From contig NZ_BMLV01000006.1 in assembly GCF_014645495.1 (NCBI RefSeq), positions 1 through 64,000 of the forward strand: a stretch of DNA of 64,000 nt, read 5' to 3'. The notes beneath the pieces were generated by a model. The model was not told where the DNA came from. It saw nothing but the letters and a program-made list of their open reading frames with translations, and searched no databases. This document shows positions 22,150 through 31,305 of this stretch, piece by piece; positions within the stretch are counted from its first letter, which is position 1; each line of letters starts with the position of its first letter. The translations under genes were made by a program, and so were the position numbers. This DNA is from Cloacibacterium rupense (GTDB taxonomy: Bacteria > Bacteroidota > Bacteroidia > Flavobacteriales > Weeksellaceae).

Positions 22150-22767
22150 TTATTTATCTTTTAGAAAATCACTTTTTATTTTACAAAACAATAACAAAAC
22201 AAAAAATTCTGTTTCACTAATATTAAAATCAGATAACATAAATTCCGAATATTTATCTTCTGAGCCAAAATATAGTTTAACAATTGAACTCCTCTTATCT
22301 CTTGGGTTAAAAATTAATCCCCAATTTGTAATTTTGGAAATAGAATATTCCAATTTATTAACATAAACAGAATCTATACTAAATCTCAATGTACTTAATT
22401 TTTGTCCAAAAAATTTCCCTACATATTCAATTTTCAAATCCTCATTTTTTACGAAATCATCAATGCTAATTTCTTTAATTTCATCAAAAACAGATTTATT
22501 AAACATATAAGGTTTCTGCTTTTTAAGCATAAATTCAATCTCAGAAATTAAGTTTTTAAATCGAATCTTACTATGAAAATAATTTAAAATTCTGCTGTTG
22601 TTTAAAAATAAAAGTGTAGTAAAAATACCTAAAACCCCACAAATCCATAATGTAGAAATTCCATTTTGAAACTTTAAAATCAATAAATATATAATAGATA
22701 AAAGTAAAGCCCCAATTAAAAGGTTATACAAATTAACTATCAAAAAATACTTTTTTTTTGGCCACAT
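22150..22767 (-). CDS. Unknown membrane-anchored protein
   Basis: 205 residues, not recognised. Two hydrophobic segments near the N terminus (about 12-30 and 38-54) are followed by a soluble region of about 150 residues with mixed helices and strands, such as NKSVFDEIKEISIDDFVKNE. Preceded by a GTTCC palindromic repeat. Function unknown; it may be paired with the gene at 21698 by orientation only. Confidence 0.55.
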   Translation of the reverse strand: MWPKKKYFLIVNLYNLLIGALLLSIIYLLILKFQNGISTLWICGVLGIFTTLLFLNNSRILNYFHSKIRFKNLISEIEFMLKKQKPYMFNKSVFDEIKEISIDDFVKNEDLKIEYVGKFFGQKLSTLRFSIDSVYVNKLEYSISKITNWGLIFNPRDKRSSIVKLYFGSEDKYSEFMLSDFNISETEFFVLLLFCKIKSDFLKDK

Positions 22768-22844
22768 TACATACTCTTCTTAAAACAAACCTTCATTTAC
22801 AAAATTTATTTTTTTGATTAGAATAAATTCCAATCCTATAAAAT

Positions 22845-22922
22845 CGTTCGTTCCTATGGAACTCTCTACAACGAGTCGCAGAGCGACGAAGCATTATCTA
22901 TACCTTGGAATTCATTCCAAGG
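22845..22922. repeat. GTTCC repeat, GTCGC hairpin and hutU terminator
   Basis: The stretch holds another GTTCCTATGGAAC palindrome (22849-22861), a GTCGC-AGA-GCGAC hairpin (22875-22887) and a perfect 8-bp stem with a 4-nt loop, CCTTGGAA/TTCCAAGG (22903-22922). The last lies just past the hutU stop and probably terminates it. Confidence 0.65.
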
Positions 22923-22923
22923 A

Positions 22924-24909
22924 TTAAAACAGACTCTCATCCACAAAATTCGGCAGAGTAACCATTAAATTCGGTTCTGCTTCCATCGCCCGTTTTATCG
23001 CAAAAATTGCACCTTCATTTCTTGCCCAACTTCTGCGGGAAATTCCATTGTTTACGTCCCAAAAAAGCATGGATTTTAGTCTTCTGTCTGCATCTTCAGT
23101 TCCATCAAGTAACATTCCGAAACCGCCGTTAATCACTTCGCCCCAACCAACACCGCCACCATTGTGAATAGAAACCCAAGTTGCCCCTCGGAAACTATCC
23201 CCAATTACATTGTGAATGGCCATATCTGCTGTAAATCTGCTTCCGTCATAAATATTAGAAGTTTCACGATAAGGCGAATCTGTTCCCGAAACATCGTGAT
23301 GGTCTCTACCTAAAACTACAGGTCCTATTTCTCCATTTTTGATGGCTTGATTGAATTTTTCAGCAATTTTCATCCTTCCTTCTGCATCGGCGTACAAAAT
23401 TCTGGCTTGTGAACCGACTACCAAATTATTTTCTTGCGCACCACGAATCCAAGTAATATTGTCTTGCATTTGCTGTTGAATCTCAGAAGGAGAATTTTTC
23501 ATCAATTCTTCTAAAACTTCACAAGCTATATCATCGGTTTTTTGTAAATCTTCAGGTTTTCCTGATGCACAAACCCATCGAAACGGTCCAAAACCATAAT
23601 CAAAACACATGGGGCCCATAATATCTTGAACATAACTAGGATATTTAAACTCTCTTCCCAAGGTAGGATTTTCAGCCAAAACATCAGCTCCTGCTCTAGA
23701 ACATTCGAGGAGAAAAGCATTTCCGTAATCGAAGAAATAGGTTCCTTTTGCTGTATGTTTATTGATGGCAGCAGCGTGTCTTCTTAACGTTTCTTGAACT
23801 TTTTGTTTAAATAATTCAGGATTTTCGGCCATCAAAGTATTAGAATCTTCAAACGAAATTCCGACAGGATAATAACCTCCCGCCCAAGGATTGTGAAGCG
23901 AAGTTTGGTCGGAACCAATATCGATTTTTAGATTTTCTTGGTCAAATTTTTCCCAAACTTCTACCACATTTCCGAGGTAAGCCAAAGAAACGGCTTCCTC
24001 ATTTTCTTGCGCTTTTCGCACTCTGGAAACCAATTCATCAAGGTTTTCATGAATTTCATCTACCCATTTTTGTTCGTGACGAATTTTGGTAATTTTAGGA
24101 TTTACTTCTGCACAAACCGTGATGCAACCAGCAATATTTCCTGCTTTTGGTTGCGCTCCAGACATTCCACCTAAACCAGAAGTTACGAACAGACCACCTT
24201 TTGGCAATTTTTTAATTTTTCTGAAAGCATTGAGAACTGTAATTGTTGTTCCGTGTACAATTCCTTGTGGGCCAATGTACATATAACTTCCTGCCGTCAT
24301 TTGTCCGTATTGCGAAACGCCTAGAGCGTTGAATTTTTCCCAATCATCGGGTTTTGAATAATTAGGAATTACCATTCCGTTCGTTACTACCACTCTTGGT
24401 GCGTCTTTGTGACTCGGAAAAAGTCCCATTGGATGCCCAGAATACATCACCAAAGTTTGTTCGTCTGTCATTTCAGACAAATATTTCATCGTCAATAAAT
24501 ATTGCGCCCAATTTTGAAAAACAGCTCCATTTCCACCATAAGTTATCAGTTCGTGAGGATGTTGCGCCACTGCATAACTCAAATTATTTTGAATCATTAA
24601 CATGATTGCTTTTGCTTGCAAAGATTTTCCTGGATATTCTGAAATTGGTCTTGCAAACATTTCGTAATCTGGACGAAAACGATACATATAAATTCTGCCA
24701 TATTTCTCTAATTCTTCCCTAAATTCAGGTAACAATTCTGCATGAAATTTTGGTTCGAAATAACGTAAGGCATTCTTCAAAGCCAATTTTTTCTCTTCTT
24801 CGTTCAGAATTTCTTTGCGTTTTGGCGCATGATTAATTTGGGATTCGTATGGTTTTGGTTGAGGTAATTCTGTAGGAATTCCTTGCTGGATTTGTTCTTG
24901 GAAAGTCAT
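22924..24909 (-). CDS. hutU: Urocanate hydratase
   Basis: Second step of histidine degradation: converts urocanate to imidazolone propionate with tightly bound NAD as electrophile, in the cytoplasm. 661 residues, at the long end for the family (bacterial HutU is commonly about 550-560) but with full-length similarity. The NAD-binding region is GLFVTSGLGGMSGAQPKAG, and the family pattern GRDHHDVSGTDSPYRET and HNGGGVGWGEVINGGFG is intact near the C terminus. hutH, hutI and hutG are not in the window. Confidence 0.95.
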   Translation of the reverse strand: MTFQEQIQQGIPTELPQPKPYESQINHAPKRKEILNEEEKKLALKNALRYFEPKFHAELLPEFREELEKYGRIYMYRFRPDYEMFARPISEYPGKSLQAKAIMLMIQNNLSYAVAQHPHELITYGGNGAVFQNWAQYLLTMKYLSEMTDEQTLVMYSGHPMGLFPSHKDAPRVVVTNGMVIPNYSKPDDWEKFNALGVSQYGQMTAGSYMYIGPQGIVHGTTITVLNAFRKIKKLPKGGLFVTSGLGGMSGAQPKAGNIAGCITVCAEVNPKITKIRHEQKWVDEIHENLDELVSRVRKAQENEEAVSLAYLGNVVEVWEKFDQENLKIDIGSDQTSLHNPWAGGYYPVGISFEDSNTLMAENPELFKQKVQETLRRHAAAINKHTAKGTYFFDYGNAFLLECSRAGADVLAENPTLGREFKYPSYVQDIMGPMCFDYGFGPFRWVCASGKPEDLQKTDDIACEVLEELMKNSPSEIQQQMQDNITWIRGAQENNLVVGSQARILYADAEGRMKIAEKFNQAIKNGEIGPVVLGRDHHDVSGTDSPYRETSNIYDGSRFTADMAIHNVIGDSFRGATWVSIHNGGGVGWGEVINGGFGMLLDGTEDADRRLKSMLFWDVNNGISRRSWARNEGAIFAIKRAMEAEPNLMVTLPNFVDESLF

Positions 24910-25055
24910 TTTTACTTAAATTGAAAGTTCAAAAATTGAGAGTTGAAAGATATTGAATTTGTCAAAATTTCACAATAGAAAAAAACCTCTCATACAGTTG
25001 TTGTATTTATAATGTAGATGACAAGTCTCATTTTCTGCAATAGAATAAATAATCA

Positions 25056-25063
25056 TAACTTTG
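25056..25063 (+). promoter_or_regulatory. -7 box of the DUF2490 gene
   Basis: TAACTTTG matches the consensus exactly, 13 nt before the first ATG and 19 nt before the second in-frame ATG at 25083, which favours the second as start. Confidence 0.4.
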
Positions 25064-25076
25064 CAACTTCAAAATA

Positions 25077-25820
25077 ATGAAGATGAAAAAAATGTATTTT
25101 TGGGCACTATTCTTTAGTTTGTCTCTATTTTCACAAGAAAAAATCAATCAAAACGAAGGACAAGTTTGGTTGGGGTACATGACCTCCGTAAAACTCAACA
25201 AAGATTTTTCACTTTGGAATGACTTTCATTGGGCATCTGATAATTTTTTTATCGCAAGACACGGAATTACCTATCACCTCAGCAAACAAGTCGCCATAAC
25301 GGGTGGTTATGCTTGGGGCTATTTATCAACTACCAATTCTGAAAAACTTAGCAGAAACGAACAAAGACCTTGGGCACAAATTATGTTTACCTCTAATCTT
25401 GGGGAAGGTTGGCAAACCCAACAAAGAGTAAGATATGATGCCAGATTTAGAGAAAAAATTGCAAATGGAGAAGTGGTAGATGGTGAATATGGTTTCAACC
25501 ACCGTTTGCGATATATGTTCAACATCAGAAAAACTTTAGACGGAAAACCATTCAATAGCCAATCTACATTTTTGTCTTTGAATAATGAGATTTTGGTGAA
25601 TTTCGGTAAAGAAATCACCAAGAATAACCTAGACCAATTTAGAGCAAGTTTGCTTCTAGGGAAAACCTACGATAATATGACTTTTCAGTTGGGTTATATG
25701 TACCGATTTGTGCCGCAAAGTGCTGCCAATACCTACAAGCATTACCATGGACTAACACTTTGGATTAATCATAATTTTAAGTCAAAAAAAGGAACAGATG
25801 AGCTTATAAGAGACAAATAA
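25077..25820 (+). CDS. DUF2490 family outer-membrane-like protein
   Basis: 247 residues with a signal peptide (the likelier start is the second Met, at 25083). The mature part is a series of amphipathic beta strands with aromatic ends, such as VWLGYMTSVKLNKDFSLW and MTFQLGYMYRFVPQS, typical of DUF2490, which probably forms a small outer-membrane barrel. Role unknown. Convergent with the DUF1801 gene with a 1-nt gap between the stops. Confidence 0.82.
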   Translation: MKMKKMYFWALFFSLSLFSQEKINQNEGQVWLGYMTSVKLNKDFSLWNDFHWASDNFFIARHGITYHLSKQVAITGGYAWGYLSTTNSEKLSRNEQRPWAQIMFTSNLGEGWQTQQRVRYDARFREKIANGEVVDGEYGFNHRLRYMFNIRKTLDGKPFNSQSTFLSLNNEILVNFGKEITKNNLDQFRASLLLGKTYDNMTFQLGYMYRFVPQSAANTYKHYHGLTLWINHNFKSKKGTDELIRDK

Positions 25821-25821
25821 T

Positions 25822-26214
25822 TTATTTTAGGCGAAGAAGTTCACCTTTTCTTTTCACGATATTTTTATAATCCCACTGAATTTCTCGGGACTTTTGAAGC
25901 CAGATTTTCAAGTCATTTTCGTTGATTTCTTCCACAGAATTATAAAAAATAGAAGCATCTTGAAACTTTCCACGTAAAATATTGAGTTTTTCTTCTTCAA
26001 AAGTTTTACCGCTCCAAAACATTAATCTTACTCCTGCTTTTTGCTTGCTGTAACCAACAATCGGATTTCCTTCTAAAAACCAAACAGGATGAGCATGCCA
26101 AATCTTATTTTCTGCTTCAGGAAGATTTTCATTGATGATTTTTGACAATTCATTAGCAATTTTAGCATCTTCTTCTGAAAGCTCTAGATTATATTTTTGA
26201 ATTTCTGGGTTCAT
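25822..26214 (-). CDS. DUF1801 domain protein
   Basis: 130 residues of the DUF1801/YdhG-like fold: IWHAHPVWFLEGNPIVGYSKQKAGVRLMFW is the family core. Related proteins have been called iron chaperones by homology to frataxin-like folds, but function here is unproven. Its ATG overlaps the pcm stop by one base (TAATG), so it is translationally coupled to pcm. Confidence 0.82.
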   Translation of the reverse strand: MNPEIQKYNLELSEEDAKIANELSKIINENLPEAENKIWHAHPVWFLEGNPIVGYSKQKAGVRLMFWSGKTFEEEKLNILRGKFQDASIFYNSVEEINENDLKIWLQKSREIQWDYKNIVKRKGELLRLK

Positions 26215-26864
26215 TATTTATTGGTGTTATTCAACATTGGCACAAATTTATACGCCCCAAATTCTTCTTTCTCAAATTCAGTTTCAGAAATTTTCGTAAA
26301 TCTGTAGAGAATTTGTTGGTCTGTTTTCCCCATCGGGATTACCATTTTACCGCCAATTTTCAGTTGTTTCAACAATTCGGTCGGAAGAATTTCTGCTCCA
26401 CAAGTCACCAAAATTTTATCAAAAGGAGCAAAAGTAGGCAACCCTGCAAAACCATCTCCAAAACTTTGAAATTTCGGACGAAGATGCAGTTCACGCAATT
26501 TTTTTTGAGCAAAATCGTGCAACTCTTTTTGGCGTTCTACAGTATAAACCCAAGCATTCATCGCTACTAAGACTGCAGTTTGATAACCGCTTCCTGTGCC
26601 AATTTCTAGAATTTTTTCTTTTTCATTCACTTCCAAAAGTTCGGTTTGTTCGGCAACTGTAGAAGGATGAGAAATGGTTTGCTTCGCCAAAATTGGGAAA
26701 GCACGGTCTTCATACGCAAAATCTTCGAAAACACTTTCTAAAAAAAGATGACGCGGAACTTGGTTGATGGCTTTCAAAACGTTTTCGTCTGAAATCCCTA
26801 CTTTTTCTCGAAGATATTCTACGAGAATTTTTCTTTTTCCTTTGTGAACAAATGAATCGTGCAT
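26214..26864 (-). CDS. pcm: Protein-L-isoaspartate O-methyltransferase
   Basis: Repairs isoaspartyl residues in damaged proteins using S-adenosylmethionine. About 216 residues from the chosen ATG at 26864 (MHDSF); the frame runs to 26891, but that leader lies in an intergenic repeat. The N-terminal VPRHLFLESVFEDFAYEDRAFPI, the catalytic-loop TISHPSTVAEQTELL and the SAM motif I, ILEIGTGSGYQTAVL, are typical. Promoter-proximal gene of a two-gene unit with DUF1801. Confidence 0.93.
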   Translation of the reverse strand: MHDSFVHKGKRKILVEYLREKVGISDENVLKAINQVPRHLFLESVFEDFAYEDRAFPILAKQTISHPSTVAEQTELLEVNEKEKILEIGTGSGYQTAVLVAMNAWVYTVERQKELHDFAQKKLRELHLRPKFQSFGDGFAGLPTFAPFDKILVTCGAEILPTELLKQLKIGGKMVIPMGKTDQQILYRFTKISETEFEKEEFGAYKFVPMLNNTNK

Positions 26865-26880
26865 TTCACAAAAATAGCAT

Positions 26881-27052
26881 TTTAAACGCAAAGGCGCAAT
26901 GAAATTTTTTATTATTGAAGATGTTTTTATGGCGCAAAAAAATCAAAGATTTTCAAATTTGACACATTTTAATTTTTGTGAACTTTGTTCGCAAAACCTT
27001 GCGTCTTAAAAGCGTAATATTTTTAAAATTAATTTTGCGCCTTTGCGCTAAA
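26881..27052. repeat. Palindromic intergenic element with 13-bp inverted ends
   Basis: CGCAAAGGCGCAA (26887-26899) and its exact inverse (27035-27047) bound about 135 bp without a gene. The inner part is AT-rich with further short repeats of TTGCG and AAAGCG. It fills the divergent gap between pcm and the Gfo/Idh/MocA gene. It resembles a MITE-like or REP-like element; no transposase is visible. Confidence 0.65.
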
Positions 27053-27081
27053 GAAGTAAATTTACAAAAACAAAAATTTCT

Positions 27082-28047
27082 ATGTTAAAAGCAGGTTTGG
27101 TAGGTGCTGGCCACCTTGGGAAAATTCACTTAAGACTTCTAAATCAATCAGATAAATACGAATTGGTAGGTTTTCATGATAAAGATGTAGAAAACGGAAA
27201 AAAACTAGAAGCCGAGTTCGGTTATCGATATTTTGAAAATTTTGACGAAATGTTAGAGCAAATAGAGATGCTGGACATTGTAACGCCTACCATTTATCAC
27301 TATGATTATGCCATGAAAGCGATAGAAAAAGGGCTTCATTTTTTCATAGAAAAACCTGTGACGCAAACCCTTCAACAAGCGGAAGAAATTCTTTATAAAT
27401 GTAGAGAAAATGGTATAAAAGCACAAGTAGGACACGTAGAAAGATACAATCCTGCATTTATTGGCGCTAAAGATTACATTAACAATCCGATGTTTATAGA
27501 AATTCATCGTTTGGCAGAATTTAATCCTAGAGGAACAGATGTTTCTGTGGTTTTGGATTTAATGATTCACGACTTAGATATTTTGCTTTCCATTGTAAAA
27601 TCTAAAGTAAGTAACATCCATGCAAGTGGAGTTTGTGTGGTTTCTAAAACACCAGACATTTGCAACGCTAGAATTGAGTTTGAAAATGGATGTGTTGCGA
27701 ATTTGACCACTTCTAGAATTTCGATGAAAGCCATGAGAAAATCTAGATTTTTCCAACAAGACGCTTATATTTCTGTAGATTTTTTAGAGAAAAAAGCAGA
27801 AGTAATCAGAATGAAAGAAGCGCCAGAACACCCTACCGATTTTGATATGATTATTGAAAATGCTGATGGCGAAAAAAATCAAATTATTTTTGAATATCCT
27901 ACTATACAACCAAACAATGCTATTTTGGATGAGTTGAATTCCTTTGCAGATGCTATTACAGAAAATAAAAATGTAGAAGTTTCTTTGGAAGACGGTACCG
28001 AAGCCCTGAAAGTGGCGTTGGAAATCATGAAATTGATTTCTAAATAA
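27082..28047 (+). CDS. Gfo/Idh/MocA family oxidoreductase
   Basis: 321 residues. N-terminal Rossmann fold with GLVGAGHLGKIHLRLL binding NAD(P), then the family motif IEKPVTQTLQQAEEI, and a C-terminal alpha/beta domain with VLDLMIHDLDILLSI containing the usual His-Asp pair. Probably a sugar or inositol dehydrogenase or reductase; the substrate cannot be read from the sequence. It has no operon partner and is divergent from pcm. Confidence 0.9.
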   Translation: MLKAGLVGAGHLGKIHLRLLNQSDKYELVGFHDKDVENGKKLEAEFGYRYFENFDEMLEQIEMLDIVTPTIYHYDYAMKAIEKGLHFFIEKPVTQTLQQAEEILYKCRENGIKAQVGHVERYNPAFIGAKDYINNPMFIEIHRLAEFNPRGTDVSVVLDLMIHDLDILLSIVKSKVSNIHASGVCVVSKTPDICNARIEFENGCVANLTTSRISMKAMRKSRFFQQDAYISVDFLEKKAEVIRMKEAPEHPTDFDMIIENADGEKNQIIFEYPTIQPNNAILDELNSFADAITENKNVEVSLEDGTEALKVALEIMKLISK

Positions 28048-28111
28048 AAGCCTATTCATCGACCTTTTAAACATAATAGCTAAATCTTTTCATATTTTTT
28101 CATAATCTCAT

Positions 28112-28141
28112 TTTGAGACAATGAAATATTTTATATCTTTA
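28112..28141 (+). promoter_or_regulatory. Promoter of the GH5 gene
   Basis: TTTG (28112-28115), an 18-bp spacer and TATCTTTA (28134-28141) fit the Bacteroidota promoter closely. The box ends 14 nt before the ATG. Confidence 0.55.
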
Positions 28142-28155
28142 CAAAAATTTCAACA

Positions 28156-29880
28156 ATGAAAAAATTCGCTATTTCTTCACTGCTTCTATGCACTCAACTT
28201 GTATTTTCGCAAGGTTTTTTAAAAGCTGAAGGACAAAAAATCGTCAATGAAAAAGGAGAAAATGTAGCTTTGAAAGGTCTTGGTTTAGGAGGCTGGATGC
28301 TACAAGAAGGTTATATGCTAAAGACTGCTGATTTTGCAGGTCCACAGTATAAAATCAAAGAAAAAATTGCTGAATTGATAGGCGAAGAGGGTAAAAACGA
28401 ATTTTACAAAGCGTACCACAAAAACGGAATTACAAAAGCTGATATCGATTCCTTAGCAAAATGGGGATTCAATTCTATCAGATTGCCAATGCATTATAAT
28501 CTTTACACCTTACCTATAGAAAAAGAACCTGTAAAAGGAGAGAACACTTGGTTAGATGAAGGTTTTAAAATGACTGATGATTTGCTAAAATGGTGTGCTG
28601 CTAATAAAATGTACCTTATTTTAGATTTACATGCGGTACCTGGCGGACAAGGAAAAGATGCCAATATTTCTGATTATGACCCTAGTAAACCATCCGTTTG
28701 GGAAAGCGAAGAAAATCAGAAAAAAACGGTAGCTCTTTGGAAAAAATTAGCAGAAAGATATAAAAATGAACCTTGGATTGGTGGCTATGACATCATTAAC
28801 GAACCCAACTGGGCATTTACCGGCAAAAACCCAAATGGTACAGACGAAACTTCTAATGCACCTTTAAGAAAATTATCTATTGAAATTACTAAGGCGATAC
28901 GAGAAGTTGACCAAAAACACATGGTCATCATCGAAGGAAATGGTTGGGGAAATAACTACAACGGAATGTTCCCTCTTTGGGATGATAACATGGTCTTGAG
29001 TTTTCATAAATATTGGACTTACAATAATCAAGGTGCTATACAACAAATTTTAGATCTCAGAAAACAATACAACGTACCTGTTTGGTTGGGCGAAACTGGC
29101 GAAAACTCAAACGTTTGGTTCACCGAAATCATAGAACTTTTAGACAAAAATAATATAGGTTGGGCATTTTGGCCGATGAAAAAAATCGACAATATTGCGG
29201 GAGTTACCAACGTGAAAATTACTCCAGAATATCAAAAATTACTTGATTATTGGACAAAAGGAGGAGAAAAACCCTCTTATGATTTTTCTAAAAAAGCATT
29301 AATGAAAATTGCTGACCACTACAAATTACAAAATGTAGAAGTAAAAAAAGATGTTATAGATGCCATGTTCAGACAAATCAATAATAATACGACAAAACCA
29401 TTCAAAAAACATCAACTTCCTGGTAAAATCTACGCTTACGAATATGATTTAGGAAAAATAAACGAAGCCTACTCTGATCAAGATTTTCAAAATCTTTGGG
29501 TAAGTGACCCTAATAAAAGGTCTGAATGGAATGAAGGCAATCAATTGAGAAATGATGGCGTAGATATCTACAAAGACAACAATCAATACTATGTTGGTAA
29601 AACCGAAGCTGGAGAATGGTTGCAATTTACGGTGAATAATAAAATTGCAAAAAACTATACTGTAACCTTAAAATACGCCAATCCTAATAAAACTTCTAAA
29701 CTAAAATTAGTTACCGATTCTGGCGAAGAACTAGGAAGTGTGAGTTTGCCAACTACTGGAAGTTATACCAAATGGCAAACTGCCATTGCAAAAAATATAA
29801 AACTGAAAAAAGGAGAAAATAAAATCAGAATTATTTTTGAAGATGGCGGTGTTAATTTAGAATATTTTGAAATAAAATAA
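28156..29880 (+). CDS. Secreted GH5 glycoside hydrolase with C-terminal CBM6-like module
   Basis: 574 residues. Signal peptide (1-18), then a GH5 (beta/alpha)8 catalytic domain to about residue 370: the acid/base is Glu216 in DIINEPN and the nucleophile Glu313 in WLGETGE; SIRLPMHYN and LILDLHAVPGGQG are family motifs. After a helical linker comes a beta-sandwich (about 435-574: AYEYDLG ... NDGVDIYKDNNQYYVGKTEAGEWLQFTV ... GGVNLEYFEI) matching CBM6/CBM35-type sugar-binding modules. Probably hydrolyses a beta-glucan or mannan in the periplasm or outside. No T9SS sorting domain is present. The beta-lactamase gene follows closely. Confidence 0.93.
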   Translation: MKKFAISSLLLCTQLVFSQGFLKAEGQKIVNEKGENVALKGLGLGGWMLQEGYMLKTADFAGPQYKIKEKIAELIGEEGKNEFYKAYHKNGITKADIDSLAKWGFNSIRLPMHYNLYTLPIEKEPVKGENTWLDEGFKMTDDLLKWCAANKMYLILDLHAVPGGQGKDANISDYDPSKPSVWESEENQKKTVALWKKLAERYKNEPWIGGYDIINEPNWAFTGKNPNGTDETSNAPLRKLSIEITKAIREVDQKHMVIIEGNGWGNNYNGMFPLWDDNMVLSFHKYWTYNNQGAIQQILDLRKQYNVPVWLGETGENSNVWFTEIIELLDKNNIGWAFWPMKKIDNIAGVTNVKITPEYQKLLDYWTKGGEKPSYDFSKKALMKIADHYKLQNVEVKKDVIDAMFRQINNNTTKPFKKHQLPGKIYAYEYDLGKINEAYSDQDFQNLWVSDPNKRSEWNEGNQLRNDGVDIYKDNNQYYVGKTEAGEWLQFTVNNKIAKNYTVTLKYANPNKTSKLKLVTDSGEELGSVSLPTTGSYTKWQTAIAKNIKLKKGENKIRIIFEDGGVNLEYFEIK

Positions 29881-29957
29881 AGTTGTTTTTCATATATTTG
29901 GATTTATCCAAACCTCATAGGTTTTTACTTATGGGGTTTTATTTTAAATACCTGATT

Positions 29958-30869
29958 ATGAAATTTTTAAAAATAATATTACTGCTCATTCCAGCACTTC
30001 TATTGAGTCAAAAATACCATCTTGACGCTCAAATTAGTGAAATCACCAAAGGAAAAAATGCTACTGTAGGTGTTTCGGTCTTGGGAATTGATTTTCCATT
30101 AAGTTATAATAATGCCAATGCTGATAAAAAATTACCCATGCAAAGTGTTTTTAAATTTCACATTGCAATGGCGGTTTTGAATTTGGTGGACAAAGGAAAA
30201 CTGAGTCTAGACCAGAAAGTTTTCATCAAAAAATCGGAATTATTGCCCAATACTTGGAGCCCAATTCGAGAAAAAAATCCTGAAGGAAATTTCGAAATGC
30301 CTATTTCTGAATTAATTCAATATACTGTTGCGCAGAGCGATAATGTGGGTTGTGATGTTTTGTTGAGATTGATTGGAGGAACACAGGTGGTACAAAAATA
30401 TATGGATTCTAAAGGCGCTAAAAATTTCAGAATTGTCTATAACGAAGAAACCATGCAAAGCGCTTGGAAAAACCAATACGAAAATTATCTGACCATGAGG
30501 TCTTCTTCTAAAATTTTAAAAGATTTCTATCAAGGTAAATATTTATCTAAAAAATCAACTCAATTTCTAATGGGTGTGCTCTACTCTACTTCTACAGGCA
30601 CAAATAAATTGATAGAACAATTGCCAAAAAATGTCAAAATAGCTCACAAAACAGGTTCTTCTGGTAAAAACAAAGACGGACTAACTGGTGCTGAGAATGA
30701 TATTGCCATCATTACATTGCCCAACGGAAAACATTACGCTATTTCAGTTTTTGTGAGTGATTCAATGGAAACTTTTGAGGTGAACTGTAAAATGATTTCT
30801 GATATTTCTAAAGCGGTTTATGATGAGCTGAGTAATCCGAAAAATGGGTTCTTTTTTAATTTGAAGTAA
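29958..30869 (+). CDS. Class A beta-lactamase, subclass A2-like
   Basis: Hydrolyses beta-lactams in the periplasm. 303 residues from the start that gives the signal peptide MKFLKIILLLIPALLLS; the frame back to 29883 adds 25 residues unlike a signal. The catalytic Ser63-x-x-Lys66 is SVFK, the SDN loop is present (QSDNVGCD), and KTG is KTGSSGKNKDG. Glu166 (standard numbering) is expected in YNEETMQ, where the residue aligned to position 170 appears to be Gln rather than Asn. The pattern matches the Bacteroidota group of PER/CfxA/CME relatives. No mobile element is near, so it is probably an intrinsic chromosomal enzyme. Confidence 0.92.
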   Translation: MKFLKIILLLIPALLLSQKYHLDAQISEITKGKNATVGVSVLGIDFPLSYNNANADKKLPMQSVFKFHIAMAVLNLVDKGKLSLDQKVFIKKSELLPNTWSPIREKNPEGNFEMPISELIQYTVAQSDNVGCDVLLRLIGGTQVVQKYMDSKGAKNFRIVYNEETMQSAWKNQYENYLTMRSSSKILKDFYQGKYLSKKSTQFLMGVLYSTSTGTNKLIEQLPKNVKIAHKTGSSGKNKDGLTGAENDIAIITLPNGKHYAISVFVSDSMETFEVNCKMISDISKAVYDELSNPKNGFFFNLK

Positions 30870-30900
30870 GTTTGAAATTAAAATTATTAATAATTAAAAA

Positions 30901-31305
30901 ATGAAAAACTTAATAAAAATAATACCATTTTTAGTTCTACTCCTAACTTGCAAGAAAAAAGAACATTTAAACTGTCAAGATGTAAGAGAAATCGCCAAAT
31001 CTGATTTCAAAAAAGGTAAATATCTCTATTATGAATATCAATTTTTAACGGATGATAAAAGTTCTAATGAAGAATTTAGTGAAATTTTGAAAGATAATAA
31101 TATCAAAGTTATTTTCAAAACTAGCTATCCTATCTCAGACCTAGTTGATAAAAAAAATCAAATTGAAGAAAATAAATTTTGTTATGAACAAATGATGAAT
31201 ATTTTAATTAAAGGAAAATTTGGATACAATTATTTTGACAAAATCAGAAAAAAAGCTGATAGCATATCTTCATCAAAAAGTAAAAATTTAAAAGTAATTA
31301 TATAA
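30901..31305 (+). CDS. Unknown small lipoprotein
   Basis: 134 residues starting with a lipoprotein signal (PFLVLLLTC, Cys17) followed by a Lys-rich stretch. The rest is charged and partly helical, with two further cysteines (CQDVRE and FCYEQM) that may form a disulphide. Not recognised. Its stop is immediately followed by the ATG of the next gene, so it may be co-transcribed with it. Confidence 0.6.
   Translation: MKNLIKIIPFLVLLLTCKKKEHLNCQDVREIAKSDFKKGKYLYYEYQFLTDDKSSNEEFSEILKDNNIKVIFKTSYPISDLVDKKNQIEENKFCYEQMMNILIKGKFGYNYFDKIRKKADSISSSKSKNLKVII

Noticed and set aside
22150-22767. Toxin-antitoxin or defence pair formed by the two unknown membrane proteins at 21698 and 22150
   Set aside because: No family motif, they are separated by 89 nt with repeats, and nothing beyond proximity supports a system.
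29883-30869. Recently acquired mobile resistance gene
   Set aside because: No transposase, integron site or repeats flank the beta-lactamase, and base composition resembles its neighbours.
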